Assembly: GCA_017999435.1 (NCBI GenBank)
Contig: JAGNLV010000001.1
Coordinates: forward strand, 958,746 to 1,022,745
DNA length: 64,000 bases
Direction: 5' to 3'
Source of the DNA: Candidatus Zixiibacteriota bacterium
GTDB taxonomy: Bacteria; Zixibacteria; MSB-5A5; GN15; FEB-12
Shown: piece by piece, positions 7,072-17,100 of the stretch
How the letters are laid out: the number at the start of each line of letters is the position of its first letter
How positions within the stretch are numbered: position 1 is the first letter of the stretch
Translations under genes and position numbers: made by a program
The notes under the pieces: model-generated
The model's input: the letters and a program-made list of their open reading frames with translations, nothing else
What the model was told of the DNA's origin: nothing
The model's database searches: none

Positions 7072-9565
7072 CCCCGTCACCGTCACCATCGACAGCCGTT
7101 CCCTGAGCGCGGCGCGCGGGGCGACCATTCTGGAGATCGCGCGCGCGGCCGGCCTCTACATCCCGACCCTGTGCGCCCACAAGGACCTCACGCCCTACGG
7201 CGGGTGCCGGATGTGCATTGTCGAGGTTGACGGGATGCGCGGTTTTCCGACCGCCTGCACGACGCCGGCCGAATCGGGCATGGTGATCCGCACCCACACC
7301 GCCCAACTGCACGAGATCCGCACCGAGATTCTCCGCCTGATCCTGAGCGAGCATCCGTGCAGCTGCCTGGTGTGCGACGAGCAGGACGAATGCCGGCAGT
7401 ACTCGGCCACGATTCGGAAGGCCGGCGTGACCACCGGATGCCGCTACTGCCCGAACGACGGCCAGTGCGAACTGCAGGAGGTGGCGGCCCGGCTCGGCAT
7501 CACCGAGATCGGCTACCCCGTCTACTACCGCAACCTACCGGTGCACAAGGACGATCCGTTTTTCGACCGCGACTACAACCTCTGCATTCTCTGCGGGCGG
7601 TGCGTGCGGATGTGCCAGGAGATCCGGACGGCGGGGACACTGACCTTTCTGCGGCGGGGGCCGCAAACGGTGATCGGTCCGGCGTTCGACCGGACGCATC
7701 TCGAGGCCGGCTGCGAGTTCTGCGGCGCGTGCGTGTCGGTGTGCCCGACCGGCGCGCTGGCGGAGAAAGCGCGCAAATGGAAAGGGGCCGCCGAGCGCGA
7801 GGTCACCACGACGTGCCCGTTTTGCGGTGTCGGCTGCCAGGTGCGCCTGCAGGTCAAGAAAGACGAAGTGGTCGGGGCGCTGCCGGCCGAGGACGACCTG
7901 GTCAATCGGGGGCAGCTATGTGTGAAGGGGCGGTTCTGTATCCCCGAGATTGTGTCCCATCCGCGGCGGCTCCGGCACGCGTACAAGCTGCGCGACGGGG
8001 TACTGGTCGACATCGGCTGGGAGGAGGCGGCGACTCTGGCGGCCGAGCGGCTGACCGCGTGCCCACCGGAGGAGTTCGGCCTGCTCGTTTCGGCGAACTG
8101 CAGCAACGAGGATCTCTACGTGGCGCAGAAATTCGCACGCGCGGTCATGCGTTCGAACAACATTGACACGACGTTCCGCCTGGCCTACGGGGCGAGTTGC
8201 GCGCCGTACGTCGAGCACCTGCGGGCGCCGGCGACGCTGGAGGATTTGCGCCGGGCGGAGGCCGTGATCGCGATCGGGCTGGATACGCGTTTCGGCCGGT
8301 CGGTGATCGGGGCCGAGTTGCGCAAGGCGTTCCGGCGGGGCGCGCGCATTGTCACGATTCACCACCGGCCGCACGATCTGGCGCAGATCGCCGCTCACTG
8401 GCTCCGGCCGGCCGCCGGCCAGGAGGGGGAGCTGCTCCGGGAGTTGATGGCCGCGACGGCTCCGGCCGCGCGCGGCGGGCGGGGAAAGACCACGGGCGGA
8501 GCGGATATCGCCGCCGCCGCGGGGACGATCAGGGAGTCGGGGCGGACGGTGATCCTGCTCGGGCCGATGCTGTTGGACCGGACGGACGGGCCCGACCTGC
8601 TGCGGGCGGTGCACGCCTGGGCGGCGGCGCTCGGGGCCGCGGTGATGCCGCTTCCCTCCCAGAACAACTTCCTCGGCGCCCTGCTCATGGGCGCGGTCGG
8701 CGAGCTGCTCCCCGGCGGGGCAGCCTGGGCCGACACCGCCGCCCGGGACCGCCTCGCCCGGCGCTGGCAGTCCGCGCTGCCGGCGGAAGGCGCGCAGTGG
8801 AACAGTTCCCTGGTCGGCCGCGGCCCGCGCCGGAAGGTCCTCTACCTTCTGGGGGAGGTGATCCCGAATCCGCGGGCCGGCGCCGAGACGGTGATATTCC
8901 AGAACATCTTCCACCCGCCGGACCTCACCGGGGCCGACCTCGTGCTGCCGGCGGCGGCGTTCAGCGAGACCGACGGCACGGTGATCAACGGGGAGGGGCG
9001 CGTCCAGCGGCTGCACCGGGCGCTCGACCCGCCGGGGGACGCGGCGCCCGACTGGGAGATTGTCTGCCGGATCGCGCGCGCCATGGGTGCGGCGGGGTTC
9101 GCGTTCGGCTCGGCGCGGGAGATCCACGAGGAGATCGCGACTCTGATCGAAGGTTTCGACGCATTCGATGCACCCGCGCGGGCGCCGCACCGGTGGCCGC
9201 TGGCCGAGTGCGACTTGCCCGCGGCCGCGTCCGCACCCCGGTCGGACGGCTCGGCGACAAATCCGTTTCTGCTATTAACCACCAACCTCGAGCACACCCA
9301 CCGGGGGTTCGCCATGGCCGACCGGGTGGCCGGTCTGTCGCGGCTCTATCCGCTGCGGGTGGTCGAGATGAACCCGGTCGACGCCCGGACGATGGGGATT
9401 GCCGACGGCGAGACGGTGGCGGTTACCGCAGAGGGGCTGGACCGGTGCTGGCCGGTGTGCGTGACGGCGGCGCAGCCCGAGGGTCTGCTCCACGTGGTGC
9501 TGCCGCCGGGCGAACTCGACGGTGCGAACCCGCGCCGCGTGCAGGTGAGGAAATGCCATGTATAA
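7055..9565 (+). CDS. NuoG/formate-dehydrogenase-like iron-sulfur molybdopterin-fold subunit lacking the catalytic Cys/Sec
   Basis: 836 aa from ATG 7055 (CGGAG upstream), overlapping the previous gene by 17 bp. The N-terminus is HydA/NuoG-like: [2Fe-2S] (Cys40, 51, 54, 68), His-Cys [4Fe-4S] (His100, Cys104, 107, 113), an additional CRYC/C138 group, then two [4Fe-4S] ferredoxin motifs (Cys177-187 and 220-230). An FdhF-type domain follows with its own [4Fe-4S] ligands (Cys254, 257, 261, 289). Where formate dehydrogenases have Sec/Cys-His after NNxDxxxRx, this protein has Ala377-Tyr378, so formate oxidation is unlikely. A shortened molybdopterin-dinucleotide-binding C-terminus (NPVDARTMGI) remains. 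Probably an electron-relay or structural subunit, like NuoG in complex I. Confidence 0.88.
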   Translation: MNSPHDPVTVTIDSRSLSAARGATILEIARAAGLYIPTLCAHKDLTPYGGCRMCIVEVDGMRGFPTACTTPAESGMVIRTHTAQLHEIRTEILRLILSEHPCSCLVCDEQDECRQYSATIRKAGVTTGCRYCPNDGQCELQEVAARLGITEIGYPVYYRNLPVHKDDPFFDRDYNLCILCGRCVRMCQEIRTAGTLTFLRRGPQTVIGPAFDRTHLEAGCEFCGACVSVCPTGALAEKARKWKGAAEREVTTTCPFCGVGCQVRLQVKKDEVVGALPAEDDLVNRGQLCVKGRFCIPEIVSHPRRLRHAYKLRDGVLVDIGWEEAATLAAERLTACPPEEFGLLVSANCSNEDLYVAQKFARAVMRSNNIDTTFRLAYGASCAPYVEHLRAPATLEDLRRAEAVIAIGLDTRFGRSVIGAELRKAFRRGARIVTIHHRPHDLAQIAAHWLRPAAGQEGELLRELMAATAPAARGGRGKTTGGADIAAAAGTIRESGRTVILLGPMLLDRTDGPDLLRAVHAWAAALGAAVMPLPSQNNFLGALLMGAVGELLPGGAAWADTAARDRLARRWQSALPAEGAQWNSSLVGRGPRRKVLYLLGEVIPNPRAGAETVIFQNIFHPPDLTGADLVLPAAAFSETDGTVINGEGRVQRLHRALDPPGDAAPDWEIVCRIARAMGAAGFAFGSAREIHEEIATLIEGFDAFDAPARAPHRWPLAECDLPAAASAPRSDGSATNPFLLLTTNLEHTHRGFAMADRVAGLSRLYPLRVVEMNPVDARTMGIADGETVAVTAEGLDRCWPVCVTAAQPEGLLHVVLPPGELDGANPRRVQVRKCHV

Positions 9566-10400
9566 AGTAATCGACAACCGCATGGTCGTCCCGAACATCC
9601 ACATGCTCCGGGTGGAGGCGCCCCACGTGTCGCGCGAGGCGCGGCCGGGACAGTTCGTGATCGTCCGGGCCGAGGATGACGGCGAGCGCATTCCGCTGTC
9701 GATATCCGACTGGGACGCCCGCGACGGCACGATCGTCGTCGTCTACAAGAACGTCGGCGCCACCACCAACCGCCTCTCCAACGTCCGGCCAGGGGAAAGC
9801 CTTCTCACGGTCGTCGGTCCGCTCGGGAAGGAGACGGAGATCGACACCTACGGCACGGTGCTGTGCGTCGGGGGATGCTACGGGATCGGGAGCATTTACC
9901 CGATCGCGCGGGCGCTGCGCGAGCGGGGCAACCGCGTCATCGTCGTCGGCGAGGCCCGCAGCTCCTACCTCACGTTCTGGGACGACAAGCTGCGGGCGGC
10001 GGCGCACCGGGTGGTCTGGATCACGCGGGACGGGACGCGCGGTCTGCGCGGGCACGTGCCGCGCCTGTCGGAGGTGATCGGGCAGGAGTCGGGCCCGATA
10101 AATCGCGCCATCGTCAACGGCTGCACGTTCCTGATGAAGCGGGTGTCGGACATGACCCGCCCCCTCGGCATCAAGACGATCGTCAGCCTGAACCCGATCA
10201 TGATCGACGGCACGGGCATGTGCGGCGTCTGCCGGGTCTCGGTCGGCGGCGCCACCCGCTTCGCCTGTGTCGACGGTCCGGACTTTGACGGCCACGAGGT
10301 CGACTGGACTGAGCTTCTCCAGCGCCGCAAGTCGTATTTGACCGAAGAGATTATTCCGCAGTCGACGAGCCGGTGCGAGGAGCACGCCGGCAACGCGTAA
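9558..10400 (+). CDS. NfnA/SudB-like FAD- and NAD(P)-binding [2Fe-2S] subunit
   Basis: 280 aa, ATG overlapping the previous stop by 8 bp. It is a ferredoxin-NADP reductase-like protein: FAD-binding RIPLSISD (44-51), a nucleotide-binding segment around VGGCYGIGSIYP (~104-114), and a C-terminal [2Fe-2S] site with Cys222, Cys225 and Cys237 and an Asp in DGTG as the likely fourth ligand. This is the NfnA/dihydroorotate-dehydrogenase-electron-transfer family. NfnA pairs with a GltD-like NfnB subunit, and that gene follows. The nucleotide loop is not the usual GGG.G.AP form, so cofactor specificity may differ. Confidence 0.9.
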   Translation: MYKVIDNRMVVPNIHMLRVEAPHVSREARPGQFVIVRAEDDGERIPLSISDWDARDGTIVVVYKNVGATTNRLSNVRPGESLLTVVGPLGKETEIDTYGTVLCVGGCYGIGSIYPIARALRERGNRVIVVGEARSSYLTFWDDKLRAAAHRVVWITRDGTRGLRGHVPRLSEVIGQESGPINRAIVNGCTFLMKRVSDMTRPLGIKTIVSLNPIMIDGTGMCGVCRVSVGGATRFACVDGPDFDGHEVDWTELLQRRKSYLTEEIIPQSTSRCEEHAGNA

Positions 10401-10417
10401 CCGAGGGACGAGGCGCC

Positions 10418-11827
10418 ATGACAGAAGAACCGCAGCGAAAGAAGATCGACCCGCACCGGCGGGAGATGCCCAAGCAGGCGGCCGAGGTGCGCCGGCGCAA
10501 CTTTCACGAGGTGGCGCTGGGCTACCCGATCGCGACGGCCGTGGCCGAGGCGAAGCGCTGCCTGCAGTGCAAGAAGCCGAAGTGCGTGAGCAACTGCCCG
10601 GTCGAGATCGACATCCCGGGGTTCATCCAGCACATTGCCGACGGCGATTTCGCCGGCGGCACGCGGGTCCTCAAGGAGAAGAACTGTCTCCCGGCCGTGT
10701 GCGGCCGCGTCTGCCCGCAGGAAGAGCAGTGCGAGAAGACCTGCCTGCTGGAGAAGAAGGGCTGCGCGGTGGCGATCGGGCGGCTCGAGCGGTTCCTCGC
10801 CGACTGGGAGGCGGCCCAGGGGGATCCCGAGCTCCCGTCGATCCCCGCGCCGACCGGGCGCACGATCGCGGTTGTCGGCGGAGGGCCGGCGGGCCTGACA
10901 GTCGCGGGCGACCTGATCAAGCTGGGCCACCGGGTCACGATCTTCGAGGCGCTCCACAAGATGGGGGGGGTCCTGATGTACGGGATCCCCGAGTTCCGGC
11001 TGCCCAAAGCGATCGTCGCGCGCGAGGTGAACTACCTGCGCATGCTGGGCGTGGAGATCATCACCGATTTCGTCGTGGGCAAGACGCGGCCGCTCGCCCG
11101 CCTGCTTGAGGAATTCGACGCGATCTTCATCGGGGCGGGCGCCGGACTCCCCTGGTTTATGCAGATACCCGGCGAGAACCTCAACGGCGTCTACTCCGCC
11201 AACGAGTACCTCACGCGGATGAATCTGATGAAGGGGTACCTCTTCCCCGACTCCCCGACGCCGATCAAGGGGCACACGCGGGTGGCGGTGATCGGCGGCG
11301 GCAACGTCGCCATGGACTGCGCCCGCACCGCCCTCCGCCTGGGCGCGGAGACGCGCATCATCTACCGCCGCTCCCGCCAGGAGTTGCCGGCGCGGCTCGA
11401 GGAGGTCGAGAACGCGGAGGAGGAGGGGGTGATTCTGGATTTGCTGACGCTGCCGGTGAAGTACATCGGCGACAGCGACGGCTGGGTGCGGGAGATCGAG
11501 TGCATCCGCATGGAACTTGGCGAGCCGGACGCCTCCGGGCGCCGCTCGCCGGTGCCGGTCAAGGATTCGAATTTCCGGGTGGCCGTCGACGCGGTCGTGT
11601 GCGCGATCGGAAACAGCCCGAACCCGCTGATACCGACGACGACGGCGGGGCTGGAGATCGGCAAGAAGGGGAACATCGTGGCCGATGACGCGACCGGGCG
11701 CACCTCACTGGCGCGGGTGTGGGCGGGCGGCGACGTGGTGACGGGTGCGGCGACGGTGATTCTCGCGATGGGAGCCGGTCGCAAGGCCGCCCGCTCCATG
11801 CACGAGTTTTTGATGGCGCCGCGCTAA
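10418..11827 (+). CDS. NfnB/SudA-like glutamate-synthase small-subunit-type flavoprotein
   Basis: 469 aa from ATG 10418 behind GAGGGACGAGG; an upstream in-frame start would overlap the previous gene without a better RBS. N-terminal bis-[4Fe-4S] domain with Cys48, 51, 56, 60 and Cys90, 95, 99, 105. A FAD Rossmann motif (VVGGGPAG, ~152-159) and a second NAD(P)-binding motif (VIGGGNVAMD) follow. This is the GltD/NfnB/SudA fold. In NfnAB it carries the bifurcating FAD and couples NADPH, NADH and ferredoxin. It is the last gene of the redox operon, with 32 bp to the convergent cysteine-synthase-like gene. Confidence 0.92.
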   Translation: MTEEPQRKKIDPHRREMPKQAAEVRRRNFHEVALGYPIATAVAEAKRCLQCKKPKCVSNCPVEIDIPGFIQHIADGDFAGGTRVLKEKNCLPAVCGRVCPQEEQCEKTCLLEKKGCAVAIGRLERFLADWEAAQGDPELPSIPAPTGRTIAVVGGGPAGLTVAGDLIKLGHRVTIFEALHKMGGVLMYGIPEFRLPKAIVAREVNYLRMLGVEIITDFVVGKTRPLARLLEEFDAIFIGAGAGLPWFMQIPGENLNGVYSANEYLTRMNLMKGYLFPDSPTPIKGHTRVAVIGGGNVAMDCARTALRLGAETRIIYRRSRQELPARLEEVENAEEEGVILDLLTLPVKYIGDSDGWVREIECIRMELGEPDASGRRSPVPVKDSNFRVAVDAVVCAIGNSPNPLIPTTTAGLEIGKKGNIVADDATGRTSLARVWAGGDVVTGAATVILAMGAGRKAARSMHEFLMAPR

Positions 11828-11859
11828 GCGCGGCGCTGTAGCCGGCGGCGGACCCTCCC

Positions 11860-12795
11860 CTATCCCTCGAATACGTCGGTGCTCACGTATTTCAGCCCCG
11901 TGTCCGCCATCAGGGTGACGACCGTGGCCCGGGGGCCGAGCCGCCGGGCGACCGCGATGGCCGCGAGGACGTTCGCCCCCGACGAAGTTCCCGCAAAGAT
12001 CCCCTCCTCGCGCGCGAGCCGCCGCGCCATCGCCTTGGCCTCGGCGGTGCCCACCGCGACAATCTCATCGACCAGGCCGGGATCCCACAGGGGCGGGGTG
12101 TAGCCGATCCCCACGCCCTCGATCTTGTGCGGTCCCGGGCGGCCCCCGGAGAGGACGGCGGATTCCGCCGGCTCGACGGCCGCCACGCGGATGGCGGGTC
12201 GGCGCTCTTTCAGGACGGCGGCGACACCGCGCAGCGACGCGGCCGTGCCGACGCAGTGCACGAAGGCATCGACCCGGCCGCCGGTCTGGGTCCAGATCTC
12301 CTCGCCGAGGGACCGGTAGCCCTCGATGCTGTCGGCGTTGCTGAGCTGGTTGGTCCAGTAGGTGCGGGGTTGCCGGCTGAGCTCGCGGGCGGCCTCGATC
12401 ATATCGAGAATGAGCTTCTTGGTGGTCAGGCCGCCCTCGCTGGGGACCAGGGTCAGCTCCGCGCCCAGGGCCGCCATGTGCCTGAGCTTGTCCCGGCTGA
12501 AAGCATCGGAGGAGACGATGCGCAGGCGGTACCCCCGGGCGAGACAGACGAGGGCCAGCGAGATGCCGGTGCTTCCGCCGGTGTACTCGACAACCGTGTC
12601 GCCGGATTTCAGCCGGCCGTCGGCCTCGGCCCGGGCGATCATGGCCAGAGCGGCGCGGTCTTTCATGCTCCCGGTAGGGTTTTCCCACTCGAGCTTGGCG
12701 ACAATGGCGGCGGCGCCCGGCGGCGCGACTCTGCGGAGCTGCACCATCGACGTGTCGCCGATCGCCTGAAGAACATTCCCGTATGAATTCACCAT
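11860..12795 (-). CDS. PLP-dependent cysteine-synthase-family protein
   Basis: 311 aa from the ATG at 12795. It shows the beta-family PLP fold: NPTGSMKDRA with the Schiff-base Lys, the phosphate/substrate loop EYTGGSTGIS, a Gly-rich GTAASLRG loop and GTSSGAN near the C-terminus. The YTGGSTG variant, where E. coli CysK has TSGNTG, places it in a less studied branch annotated as cysteine synthase family, so O-acetylserine sulfhydrylase is likely but not certain; cystathionine beta-synthase-like activity is possible. It lies at the distal end of the - strand secretion locus, 70 bp below the beta-propeller gene, and may be an unrelated passenger. Confidence 0.85.
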   Translation of the reverse strand: MVNSYGNVLQAIGDTSMVQLRRVAPPGAAAIVAKLEWENPTGSMKDRAALAMIARAEADGRLKSGDTVVEYTGGSTGISLALVCLARGYRLRIVSSDAFSRDKLRHMAALGAELTLVPSEGGLTTKKLILDMIEAARELSRQPRTYWTNQLSNADSIEGYRSLGEEIWTQTGGRVDAFVHCVGTAASLRGVAAVLKERRPAIRVAAVEPAESAVLSGGRPGPHKIEGVGIGYTPPLWDPGLVDEIVAVGTAEAKAMARRLAREEGIFAGTSSGANVLAAIAVARRLGPRATVVTLMADTGLKYVSTDVFEG

Positions 12796-12865
12796 GGCTT
12801 CGCTTTCGCGCAGGCGGCGGGTTCGCGCGGCCCGATGCGCGCAGACGGCCCCGGCAGATGAGATC

Positions 12866-14092
12866 CTAGCGGAGGCAGTAGACGCCGCCGGGGCCGGCGA
12901 CATAGACGCGGCCCTGCGGATCCATGACAGGCCGGCAGGTGATCGGCCCGTCGACAATCCGGCGGCTGATTTCCTCGCCCTCCGGGGACAGTTGCAGCAG
13001 CAGTTTTCCGGCGGCGGCGAGGAGGGAGCCGTCTTTCAGCAGCGTGATGAGGATCTGTCCCGGCTCGGCAGGGATTTTCTGCACCCAGAGCTTCTCGCCG
13101 CCGCGGAGGCGCCAGATTTCGCGGCCGAGCGAGAGGCAGACGTCGCCGTCGGGAAAACTCGCCGGCGGCTGCGCGAGACTTCCCGCCCCGGCCAGCGGGA
13201 GGCGGCGGCGCTCCTCGCCGGCGGACGACAGGACAAAGAGGGCACGCTCGCGTCGGCCCTCGGGGTTGTCGGATTTTTCGGCCACCGCCAGGATCTCGCC
13301 GGCGTGCGAATAGGCGCAGGCGATCACGCTGTCGAACGGGATCTCGATCACCGCAACCTCGAGTTCGGCGGCCGGATCGTAGGCGGCCGCCGCCGGGAGG
13401 GCGGCGAGGAGCAGCCGGTCCCGGGTCGCGAGGCAAGCCTGGCGGCCGTCCGGACTGATCAGGGCCGCGATGAGAAAACCGTCCCGGATCACCGACCAGG
13501 CCAGCTCGTTGGCGCCCCGGTTGAGGGCGGCGAGGATGATCTCCGGGCCGACGACCTTCTCCCCCGCCGTACTCGTCGGTCCGGGGTGCATCTGGGCGCA
13601 GAGGAAGACGGCGTCGGCGGAGGCATCAGCGACAAAGACGCGTCCGGCGCCGTTGTACAGCGGCGCCCGGACGCGCTCGCCGTAAGTGCCGTCATAGCGG
13701 AGCAGCCGGAAGGCACCGTGTTCATCGAAGGCAACAAGGCCGTCTCTCTGCGCTTCGAACGAGCAGTTTTCGAGCGTCTCCTGCGACCAGAGGGGTTCGC
13801 CGGTGGCCGCGCTGCGCAGGTCGAGGCGGCGGCCGTACCACACGGCGATGCGGTCGCCGATGAGGCAGAGATGGTGCGGGAGCACGGAGTCGCCGGCCGC
13901 ATCGGCCGCCTTCTGCCACACGGTCTCCTGTCCGAGCCGTCCGGACACCGGCAGATAGCCGGTGCTCTGGCGGTCGCCCCACTCGCGGGGATTGAGGATG
14001 AGGTTATCGGTCACGGTGTTCTCCTGATGAGCCGGTTGCGCGCACACGACCAGCGCGAGGAAGGCGCCGATGAGGGTCGGCCATTTGACCAT
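12866..14092 (-). CDS. Secreted PQQ/WD-like beta-propeller protein
   Basis: 408 aa. The ATG at 14092 has AAAGG ten bases upstream; the ATG at 14101 sits too close to that site. A signal peptide (~residues 1-23, cleavage near CAQPA) is followed by a series of short WD/PQQ-type blades (for example AVWYGRRLDLRSAATGEP and REIWRLRGGEKLWVQ) and a final VYVAGPGGVYCLR strand. No enzymatic motif is seen. It lies 76 bp downstream of the OmpA-metallopeptidase gene on the same strand, so it may be a periplasmic scaffold or partner of that protein. Its function is unknown. Confidence 0.7.
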   Translation of the reverse strand: MVKWPTLIGAFLALVVCAQPAHQENTVTDNLILNPREWGDRQSTGYLPVSGRLGQETVWQKAADAAGDSVLPHHLCLIGDRIAVWYGRRLDLRSAATGEPLWSQETLENCSFEAQRDGLVAFDEHGAFRLLRYDGTYGERVRAPLYNGAGRVFVADASADAVFLCAQMHPGPTSTAGEKVVGPEIILAALNRGANELAWSVIRDGFLIAALISPDGRQACLATRDRLLLAALPAAAAYDPAAELEVAVIEIPFDSVIACAYSHAGEILAVAEKSDNPEGRRERALFVLSSAGEERRRLPLAGAGSLAQPPASFPDGDVCLSLGREIWRLRGGEKLWVQKIPAEPGQILITLLKDGSLLAAAGKLLLQLSPEGEEISRRIVDGPITCRPVMDPQGRVYVAGPGGVYCLR

Positions 14093-14168
14093 AGTTCCCA
14101 TTCCTTTCGAAGGCGGCTGGATGTTGACGACGCGGTATCATTGGTTTCGCCTTTGCGGCCGGTCCCCC

Positions 14169-17100
14169 TTACGGCGGGCCGCCCCAACTGTGCAGCGTGA
14201 ACGTTCCCGGAAGGCGGCCATCGGCCCAATCCGCGAGGAAGTGGAGCGCCTGCTCGCCGGTCTGGCCGGAGGCGCGGTTGAAAAAGTAATCGACGAGCTG
14301 GGCGCCGGTGATGACGCGGCTTACCTCGAGATCGGAACTGTCCCAGAAGCCGGTGCTGATGGCGGTCTCGGCCCCCCGCGTCAGCTCGACGTCGTAATGC
14401 TTGTCGGACTCGGTGTCGCCGTCGCTGGAGGCATAGAAGCCGGGCAGGAAGTGGATGTAGATGTCGCGGATGTCGCCGGTGCCGCCCTCCAGCCGGTAGT
14501 GTCCGCCCCAGGCCTTGAAGGCATCTTCGATTTCGACGATGCGGTCGCGCTTGCGGTTGTCGGTCCACGATCCGGTCCACTCGATTTTCATGAGCACGCG
14601 CACGACCAGCACGGCGTGGTAGACGCGGCCGCCCTGGGCGGCGTGGAAGGTGTCGCGGGACGACTCGTCCCGGCCGACGTCGTACAGCTCAAGGCTGAGC
14701 TTGCGCACGGGGCTCGAGGTGAGCTCGTATTGCTTCTCGCTTGCGATCGGGTCCTCTTTGACGGCCGGGACGGAGGGGTTGCCGCCGGTGACTTTGCGGT
14801 GGAAGGTGAAAACGAAGGAGGGGCGGTCGAGGCGGGCCACGAAGGTCTTGTCCGGAAGCAGGGCGCGCAGCGGCGATCCCACCCGGCGGCTCTCCACGTT
14901 GATCTTGCGCATCGGGTACCAGAGGTACCGCAACCGGGGGGCGCAGTTCCAGTACATGAGCGAGCCGTTGTTGAACGGCATGGAGTAGGGGATGTAGTGC
15001 TGAATGAAATTGGCGTTGGCGCCGGCGTTCGCGCCCGAATGCGGCGTGAACTGGCGGCGGATGTACTCATCGGGCTGGCCCGTGCCGTGGCCCAGTTCGT
15101 GCGCCATCGTATTCGGCACCCAGGTGTCGCCGTGCTCGGTGACGCTGATGCCGTTCAGGATGGTGGGCGTATCCTGGTAGCAGGACTTGTTCAGTTTGAG
15201 CAGCGAGTAGGGGCGGTTGGCGGAGTCGCGAATGGCCCATTGGTAGGCCGGGCCCCAGTCGCCGTTTTCGTTGCGGCAGACGAGGGCGAGGAATTTCGCC
15301 TTGCCGCCCAGGGCATCGCGCTCGGCGTCGCGCAGCGCCTGCTGGGCGAAGAGGGTCTCGAAGTTGTCGGCGGCGTTATCCGACGGTTGGTTGTCGAAAT
15401 TGCAGTTCACCCACCCGCCCGCCGGCGCTGTCGGCTTGAAATGCTCCCGCTCGTCGAAGAAATAGAAATGCCGGATAATGACCGTGCGCGCGGAAGGCGC
15501 GATTTCCTCCATGAAGAGCTGTTTCCGGTTCCACACATCCATGGCCCGATAGCATCCCTGGTTGCGGAAGTTGTCGACCTCGGCCTCGGTGGGGATCGGT
15601 CCGAACTGAGCCGGGGCGCGGGTATCGGCCATGAAGCTCATCGACGCATACGAGATGGTGAACGAGATCGGGTGCTCGTCGTCCACATGAAGTGCGTGGA
15701 AGTAGTGCAGGTCGAAATCGCCGGTGGAGGCGAATTCGGTGCGGGTTTCCTGAAGCGCCCAGGTGCAGTGGTAGTCGCTGTCGTTGCGCACGGCGGCGCG
15801 CGCGCCGACCACGAATCCGTTGGCCGGCCAGTTCGGCGAGGGCTCGGTGCGCCGGCGGCCCACGGGATAGAACCCGTCGCGGAAGAAAACGATTTTGACG
15901 TCTTCGGCGGGCTCGGTGATGAGATTCCGGGCGAACGGGATCCGGGCGGAGTTCAGGTCGGCGCCCGGCTGGTACAGCTTGAGGAATCCCGTGGCCGGGT
16001 CGACCACCAGGAGCTTGACCCGCGACTTGGCGGCGAGATTGCGCTCGGCGCCCCGGTGGTTGGCGTCCTTGATATCCTGGCTGCCGCCGACGCTATCGAG
16101 CAGCACAATATCGTCCAGAGAAAAGACGAGCGGCTGCTCGAAGGTGGTGGTGTTGGCGCCGTAGGGTTTGAGTTGGCGGTCGGCGGCCATGACCTCCTCG
16201 AACCGCTTGCCGCCGGTGTAGGCGGCGCCGGCGCCGCGCGTCCAGTAGTTGCGCGAGGACCAGACCGCCGGCAGGTCATAGTAATGGGCGCGCTCGTGGG
16301 CCGGCAGCGCGGCGTACTGCTCCGGGGTGAGATCGACCAGCCGCGGGGAGGCGGACGACGCATCGGCCGTGAAGATCCACTTGCCGGGGGCGGCAAACTG
16401 GAAGTACAGCTTCGTGCGCGCGGGGTTGTGCGGCACTTTCACGGTGTAGGTCCCGCCGGAGTACTGCACGCGCGCGGCTACCGGCGCGTCGCCGTCCTCG
16501 AACGCCTGGATCTCCAGTCCCTCCGGGACGCACTCCCGGCTGCCGCTGATGCGGTCCCAGTACATGAACTGGAGGTGGTAGGCAACCGCGGTGAGGTCCT
16601 CGGGGCTGATGTAGACCGGGAGGTAGTGGCAACCGTTGTACAGCGGGCACTCGGCCCGCTCGTGCACGCGTGTCCGGTCGGCCGGGCAGGCCATGGTCGG
16701 CGCGTCCAGGTTCGGCACCTCGTGGGCGTCGAAAAAGAGCAGTTCCACGCGGCGGTTGAGCTGGGAGCGGTAGTTGCTGCGCTCGGCATCGTCGACGGGG
16801 AAGGACTCGCCGCAGCCGACAAATTTCACATCCTCGGAAATAAAGCGGGGCCGGTTGGTCTGCAGGCTGACGAGGTCGGGGACAGAGAGGCCCAGACGGT
16901 GGGCCAGGTGGTCCTGGTACAGGTCGAAGAAGGCGGCCCAGCCCGGCTCCGGCCAGCGGTGGCCGGCGGCCCCGTCGATCTGCCGGTGCATGTTCGCCGG
17001 AAGCGGCGCCCGGTAGTCGGGCGGGGGCGGAGATCCGTCGGCCGGGAGATCGGCCGGGGACGATGCGAAGGCGGCGTTGTAGCGCTGGACGAACTGCTCG

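Noticed and set aside
5137..7128. 663-aa open frame on the - strand
   Set aside because: Antisense of the NuoF/HydB-like gene, which has all family motifs.
8171..8200. Selenocysteine codon in the FdhF-like subunit
   Set aside because: The aligned position is GCC (Ala) followed by TAC (Tyr); there is no in-frame TGA.
2186..11827. Electron-bifurcating [FeFe] hydrogenase operon (HydABC)
   Set aside because: The gene order resembles one, but no HydA with the TSCCP relay is encoded; the only H-cluster protein is the sensory type and the large subunit is FdhF/NuoG-like.
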